Shown here: positions 5,641 through 8,925 of the stretch, piece by piece
Layout of the letters: each line of letters starts with the position of its first letter
Numbering within the stretch: the first letter of the stretch is position 1
Notes under the pieces: generated by a model
Database searches by the model: none
The model's input: only the letters and a program-made list of their open reading frames with translations
What the model was told of the DNA's origin: nothing
Assembly (NCBI GenBank): GCA_019234175.1
Contig: JAFALP010000096.1
Coordinates: 1-8,925 of the forward strand
Origin: Actinomycetota bacterium
Lineage (GTDB): Bacteria; Actinomycetota; Thermoleophilia; Gaiellales; Gaiellaceae
DNA: 8,925 bases
Direction of reading: 5' to 3'
Made by a program: the position numbers and the translations under genes

Positions 5641-7208
5641 AGCGAGATCACGCGGGCGTCGTCGAAGCCCTCGGCGCGGATGCGCTCGACGAGCTCGGCG
5701 GGGGGCTGCGTGTCGACGGTGAGCACCATGAGCGCCTTGCCGCCGCGCCGCGTGCGCGACACGGTCATGTTGGCGATGTTCACGCCGGTGTCGCCGAACA
5801 GCGTCCCGACGCGCCCGATGACGCCGGGCACGTCGTCGTAGCGGAAGAGCACGAGCAGCGGCGCGAGCTCCATGTCGAGCTCGAAGCCGAACGCGTTCAC
5901 GAGCCACGGGCGGTTCTCGCTGCCGATGGTGGTGCCGGCGACGCGCGTCTTCTCGTCGCCGACGCGTACCTCGACGCGGAGGAGGTTCGTGTAGTCCCGT
6001 GCGGACTGCGAGCGCTCCTCGCGCACGTCGATGCCGCGCTCGCGCGCGATCAGCGGCGCGTTCACGTAGTTCACGGGCCGGTCGGCGCGGCCCTGGAACG
6101 CGCCGTTCAGCGCGGCGACCGTGAGCAGGCGCGTGTCGTAGTCGGCGATGCCGCCGTACGCGGTGATCGTGATCTCGTCCGCGCGCCCGCCGGTGAGCTC
6201 GAGTGCGAGCCGGCCGAGCTTCGCGGCGAGCGGCACGTACGGGCCCAGTACCTCGAGGTCGTCGGCGCCGATCACGGGGATGTTCACCGCGTTCGTGACG
6301 AGCCCGCCCTCGAGGGCGGCCGCCACCTGCTCGGCGACGATGACGCCGGCGCGATCCTGCGCCTCGTCCGTCGAGGCGGCGAGATGCGGCGTGGCGACGA
6401 CGCTGTCCAGCTCGAGCAGCGGGCCCGAGTACGGCTCCGAGGAGAAGACGTCGAGCGCGGCGCCGGCGACCTTCCCCGACTGCAGCGCCGCGAGGAGCGC
6501 GTCCTCGTCCACGAGCGCGCCGCGGGCGGCGTTGATGAGGTACAGGCCGTCGCGCATGCGCGCGAACGCGGCCTCGTCGATCGACTTCCGCGTGTCGTCG
6601 GTGAGCGGCAGGTGCAGCGTCAGGAACTCGGCGGCGGCGTAGACGTCCTCCGGCGTCTCCACGCGCTCGGCGCCGAGCTCGCGGAACCGATCGGAGGCGA
6701 CGTAGGGGTCGTAGGCGACGACGCGCATGCCGAGCCCGAGCGCGCGGCGAGCCACCTGCTGGCCGATCCGTCCGAACCCGAGCACGCCGATCGTCTTGCC
6801 GGCGAGCTCGATGCCGCCGTACCGCTTCCGCTCCCAGCGGCCCTGCTTCAGCGCCGCGTGCGCCTGCGGGATGTTCCGCGCGAGCGCGACGAGCAGGCCG
6901 ATGGTGTGCTCCGCCGCCGACACGACGGTGGACTCGGGCGCGTTGGCGACGACGATGCCGCGGCGCGTCGCCGCCTCGACGTCGACGTTGTCGACGCCGA
7001 CGCCCGCGCGTCCGATGACCTTGAGGTTCACCGCCCGCTCGATGACGTCGGCGGTGAGCTTCGTCGCCGAGCGGACGACGATCGCGTCGTAGCGGCCGAC
7101 GATCTCCTCCAGCGGCGACTCGAGGTCGACGTCGACGTCGAAGCGCTCGCGCAGGAGGTCGACGCCGGCGTCGGCGATCGCCTCGCGGACGAGGACCTTC
7201 GCGCTCAC
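5637..7208 (-). CDS. serA: D-3-phosphoglycerate dehydrogenase, long form with ASB and ACT domains
   Basis: A 523-aa protein matching the long (type 1) SerA found in mycobacteria (about 528 aa). It oxidises 3-phosphoglycerate to 3-phosphohydroxypyruvate with NAD+, the first step of serine synthesis. The order is substrate domain; Rossmann domain with GFGRIG (144-149) and D167 (AYDPY) expected to bind NAD; catalytic triad R229 (NAARG), E258 (SSEP) and H275 (TPHLAAST); an intervening ASB-like domain (about 315-445); and a C-terminal ACT domain (about 452-523). In the ACT domain, Y457, D459 and N477 have the same spacing as the serine-binding Tyr, Asp and Asn of the mycobacterial enzyme as I remember it, so serine feedback is likely. 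The common HLGAST motif reads HLAAST here. The start is GTG at 7208, overlapping the upstream TGA (GTGA), so it is coupled to the class V aminotransferase. Confidence 0.96.
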   Translation of the reverse strand: MSAKVLVREAIADAGVDLLRERFDVDVDLESPLEEIVGRYDAIVVRSATKLTADVIERAVNLKVIGRAGVGVDNVDVEAATRRGIVVANAPESTVVSAAEHTIGLLVALARNIPQAHAALKQGRWERKRYGGIELAGKTIGVLGFGRIGQQVARRALGLGMRVVAYDPYVASDRFRELGAERVETPEDVYAAAEFLTLHLPLTDDTRKSIDEAAFARMRDGLYLINAARGALVDEDALLAALQSGKVAGAALDVFSSEPYSGPLLELDSVVATPHLAASTDEAQDRAGVIVAEQVAAALEGGLVTNAVNIPVIGADDLEVLGPYVPLAAKLGRLALELTGGRADEITITAYGGIADYDTRLLTVAALNGAFQGRADRPVNYVNAPLIARERGIDVREERSQSARDYTNLLRVEVRVGDEKTRVAGTTIGSENRPWLVNAFGFELDMELAPLLVLFRYDDVPGVIGRVGTLFGDTGVNIANMTVSRTRRGGKALMVLTVDTQPPAELVERIRAEGFDDARVISL

Positions 7209-8335
7209 GCGACCGGGGTGTGCTCGTACGCCTCGAGCGCCGCGGTGACGGCCACGCCGCGCTCGACGTCGAGGCCGAGCTCGGCGGAGACGATCTCGAC
7301 GGCCGCGAGCGCGGTGGTGATGTCGAAGATGTCGAACCACCCGATGTGGCCGATGCGGAAGATCTTCCCCTTCAGGTCTCCCTGCCCGCCCGCGAGCGTG
7401 ATGCCGAAGCGGTCGCGCAGCGCCTTGATGATCTCCGCCGACTCGGGCGAGCGCACGGCGGTGACGACGGCGCTGCGGTCCTCGTCCGGCGAGAAGAGCT
7501 CGAAGCCCATCGCCTTCGCGCCCGCCCGCGCGGCGCGGCCGAGGCGCACGTGCCGTTCGAATGCCGCGTCCAGACCTTCCTCGAGCAGGAGGCCGAGGGC
7601 GACGTCGAGCGCGGCCACGAGTGAGACGGGCGGCGTGAACGGTGCATCGAGCGAGCGCTGCGCCTTGCGCGTCTTCTCCCAGTCGAAGTAGAAGCGCGGC
7701 GTCGATCCGCGGCGTTCGAACGCCGCGTCCGATACGGCGGCGAGGCCCAGGCCGGGCGGCGTCATCAATGCCTTCTGCGATCCGGAGACGACGACGTCGA
7801 GCCCCCACGCGTCCATCTCGCAGGGCACGGCGCCGAGGCTCGACACGGCGTCGACGACGACGAGCGCACCGGCCTCCTTCGCCACCTCGGCGATCGCCTG
7901 CACGTCGGCGACGACGCCGGTGGACGTCTCGGACTGCACCACCCACACCGCTTTCGCCTCGCGCTCCGCGAGCTTGGCGCGCACGTCCTCGGGATCGGGG
8001 GTCTCGCCCCATGCGTACTCGAGCGTGTCGACGTCGGCGCCGTACGCCGTCGTCATCGACTTCCAGCGCTCGCCGAAGCTTCCGGCGGAGACGACGAGGT
8101 GCGGCTCGCCCGGCGAGACGAGGTTCACGACCGCGGTCTCGAACGCGCCGGTCCCCGACGCGGTGAACAGGAGGACGTCCGACTCGGTGCGGCAGACCTC
8201 GCGCAGCCGCGCGAGGCAGCGCTCGTAGACCGGCCGGAAATCGGGGCTGCGGTGGTGCACGACCGGCGCGCCCATCGCCGCGAGCACCTCCGGCGGCACC
8301 GGCGTCGGCCCGGGCGTGAAGAGGTATCGCTTCAC
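7205..8335 (-). CDS. Class V aminotransferase (alanine-glyoxylate/serine-pyruvate type), probable phosphoserine aminotransferase
   Basis: A 376-aa fold-type I PLP enzyme of the AGXT/PucG group. Signatures are YLFTPGPTPVPPEV (4-17), TASGTGAFE (58-66), SETSTG (135-140), VVDAVSSLGA (160-169) with D162 on the PLP ring nitrogen, K188 in GSQKALMTPPG as the Schiff-base lysine, and R327 in FRIGHIG for substrate carboxylate. Relatives use alanine, serine or glutamate with glyoxylate or pyruvate. Sitting directly before serA in a GTGA overlap, it probably makes phosphoserine from the SerA product, as suggested for similar pairs (such as the one I recall in Thermotoga) and shown for a class V enzyme in a methanogen (from memory). 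The start is GTG at 8335, giving MKRYLF as in relatives. GTG at 8344 is possible, but a TAGTGT hexamer ending 7 bases before 8335 fits a leaderless start there. Confidence 0.92.
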   Translation of the reverse strand: MKRYLFTPGPTPVPPEVLAAMGAPVVHHRSPDFRPVYERCLARLREVCRTESDVLLFTASGTGAFETAVVNLVSPGEPHLVVSAGSFGERWKSMTTAYGADVDTLEYAWGETPDPEDVRAKLAEREAKAVWVVQSETSTGVVADVQAIAEVAKEAGALVVVDAVSSLGAVPCEMDAWGLDVVVSGSQKALMTPPGLGLAAVSDAAFERRGSTPRFYFDWEKTRKAQRSLDAPFTPPVSLVAALDVALGLLLEEGLDAAFERHVRLGRAARAGAKAMGFELFSPDEDRSAVVTAVRSPESAEIIKALRDRFGITLAGGQGDLKGKIFRIGHIGWFDIFDITTALAAVEIVSAELGLDVERGVAVTAALEAYEHTPVA

Positions 8336-8342
8336 TGCTGCC

Positions 8343-8348
8343 ACACTA
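8343..8348 (-). promoter_or_regulatory. Candidate -10 element (TAGTGT) of the aminotransferase-serA unit
   Basis: On the minus strand TAGTGT fits TAnnnT and ends 7 bases before the GTG at 8335, so transcription would begin at the start codon. The gap to the divergent gene is only 22 bp, leaving no room for a leader with a Shine-Dalgarno. No good -35 hexamer is seen; the region 17 bases upstream lies inside the divergent coding sequence. Confidence 0.4.
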
Positions 8349-8357
8349 CCGCCGGTC

Positions 8358-8925
8358 GTGGACGCGCTCCTGGCATTCGCAGCTGCGTTGATCGCTTTAC
8401 GCCTCGCGGGGAAGCTGTTCCGCCGTCGCGCGCAGCCGCACATGCTCCTCTGGGCGTGGTCGCTCGCCGCGTACGCGGTGGCGGCCGGCGCGATCGCGTG
8501 GGGCGAGGCCGCGCAATGGGACGGCCGCGCCTTCCGCGTGTACTACGCCGCGGGTGCGCTGCTCACCGCGCCGCTCCTCGGCGCGGGATCCCTCGCGCTC
8601 GCCGGAATGCGGCGAGCGGGTGCGACCGCGCTCGCGTACACGGGGCTCGCGATCGGGATCTCGCTCGCGATGCCCGTGCACGGAGCCTTCGCCGCGCACG
8701 GCATCCCGCCTGCCCAGGACCACCTCGCGTTCGCGCCGGCCCGGCTCGTCGCCATCGTCGCGAACGTCCTCGGCACGGCCGCGGTGGTGGTGGTGGCGCT
8801 TCGCACCCTGCGGGCGCGCCCGCTCGGGAACACGCTCGTCGTCCTCGGCGTGGCCGCCGCCGCGGCGGGCAGCGGGCTCGCCGGCCTGGGCGCCGGCGGA
8901 GCCGCGATCGGCATCGCCGCGGGCT
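8358..8925 (+). CDS. Multi-pass membrane protein of unknown function (3' end outside the window)
   Basis: An open frame of 189 codons runs off the right edge. It has about six hydrophobic segments, at roughly residues 1-17, 29-49, 63-85, 91-108, 127-148 and 154-186, so it is an inner-membrane protein. Polar landmarks between them are AWGEAAQWDGRAFRVYY (48-64) and GIPPAQDHLAFAPARLVAIV (113-132), which look conserved in hypothetical membrane proteins I recall from Thermoleophilia. No transporter or enzyme motif is recognised. The start chosen is GTG at 8358. Later in-frame starts (TTG at codon 11, ATG at codon 29) would cut into the first hydrophobic segment, so they are less likely. It is divergent from the aminotransferase-serA unit across a 22-bp gap. 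No Shine-Dalgarno or clear -10 is visible. The coding strand is extremely G+C-rich at third positions, as expected for a real gene here. Confidence 0.72.
   Translation, partial: MDALLAFAAALIALRLAGKLFRRRAQPHMLLWAWSLAAYAVAAGAIAWGEAAQWDGRAFRVYYAAGALLTAPLLGAGSLALAGMRRAGATALAYTGLAIGISLAMPVHGAFAAHGIPPAQDHLAFAPARLVAIVANVLGTAAVVVVALRTLRARPLGNTLVVLGVAAAAAGSGLAGLGAGGAAIGIAAG

Noticed and set aside
3862..5907. Upstream extension of the DegT frame on - (to 5907)
   Set aside because: The extra ~680 residues are a shadow frame through ilvE, YbaK and serA. The DegT family begins near VKQEVRPVPLSGPYID, and the GTGA overlap fixes the start.
5427..7691. Long open frame on + (754 codons)
   Set aside because: It runs antisense through serA and the class V aminotransferase. 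The translation is Arg/Asp/Val-rich without motifs and also overlaps the real small gene at 5311-5640 in another frame.
7209..8012. Upstream extension of the SerA frame on - (to 8012)
   Set aside because: It is an Arg-rich shadow of the class V aminotransferase. SerA begins with SAKVLVREAIADAGV, and the GTGA overlap gives the expected family length.
8784..8798. GTG run (GGTGGTGGTGGTGG)
   Set aside because: It encodes consecutive valines in a membrane helix. It is too short and explained by coding to count as a functional repeat.
1..8925. CRISPR array, tRNA/rRNA, insertion sequence or phage genes
   Set aside because: Both strands are filled by ordinary genes with gaps no longer than 86 bp. 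I saw no spaced repeat array, cloverleaf-like segment, transposase or terminal inverted repeats.

Overview
The window is very GC-rich and almost fully coding, with GTG and TTG starts, 4-base stop/start overlaps and few Shine-Dalgarno sequences. Together with several protein types I recognise from the class Thermoleophilia, this suggests a deep-branching actinobacterium of the Gaiellales/Solirubrobacterales kind. The clearest of these are a secreted protein whose leader carries an ALGGTSFA motif and a small protein with a CECDDPTC motif. The taxonomic call is an inference from memory, not from a search.

Layout. Positions 1-81 (+) are the last codons of a PASTA-domain protein. Positions 65-2197 (-) form a three-gene unit transcribed leftward: a small RemA/DUF370-like protein, an MFS exporter and a 3-methyladenine DNA glycosylase (MPG/AAG family). 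A short AT-richer divergent region (2198-2283) follows. It holds a 9-bp direct repeat, a possible leaderless promoter for the leftward unit, and the only good Shine-Dalgarno in the window, which serves the secreted protein at 2284-2742 (+). Positions 2743-5282 (-) are a second leftward unit: a YbaK-type aminoacyl-tRNA deacylase, a branched-chain aminotransferase (IlvE) and a DegT/DnrJ/EryC1/StrS aminotransferase. A small three-cysteine protein (5311-5640, +) is divergent from this unit and convergent with the next. Positions 5637-8335 (-) are a serine-synthesis pair: a class V aminotransferase followed by a long-form D-3-phosphoglycerate dehydrogenase (SerA). The right edge (8358 onward, +) is the 5' part of a multi-pass membrane protein.

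How it works together. The middle and right parts are amino-acid metabolism. SerA plus the class V aminotransferase probably supply phosphoserine, with serine feedback through the SerA ACT domain. IlvE does the last step of branched-chain amino-acid synthesis, and the DegT enzyme probably uses an amino-acid donor to aminate a sugar nucleotide. The left unit pairs an exporter with an alkylpurine glycosylase under a possible RemA-like regulator, which could be a small chemical-defence unit (speculative).

Gene ends are very tightly packed. Convergent pairs overlap or abut (65-81, 2742/2743, 5637-5640), and two divergent pairs are only 22-28 bp apart, so promoters must lie in or at coding sequence. 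I saw no RNA genes, CRISPR array, insertion sequence, attachment site or stem-loop terminator. There is no clear unknown multi-gene system here. The best leads are the RemA-like protein with its repeat-bearing divergent region, the three-Cys small protein, and the leaderless promoter pattern.
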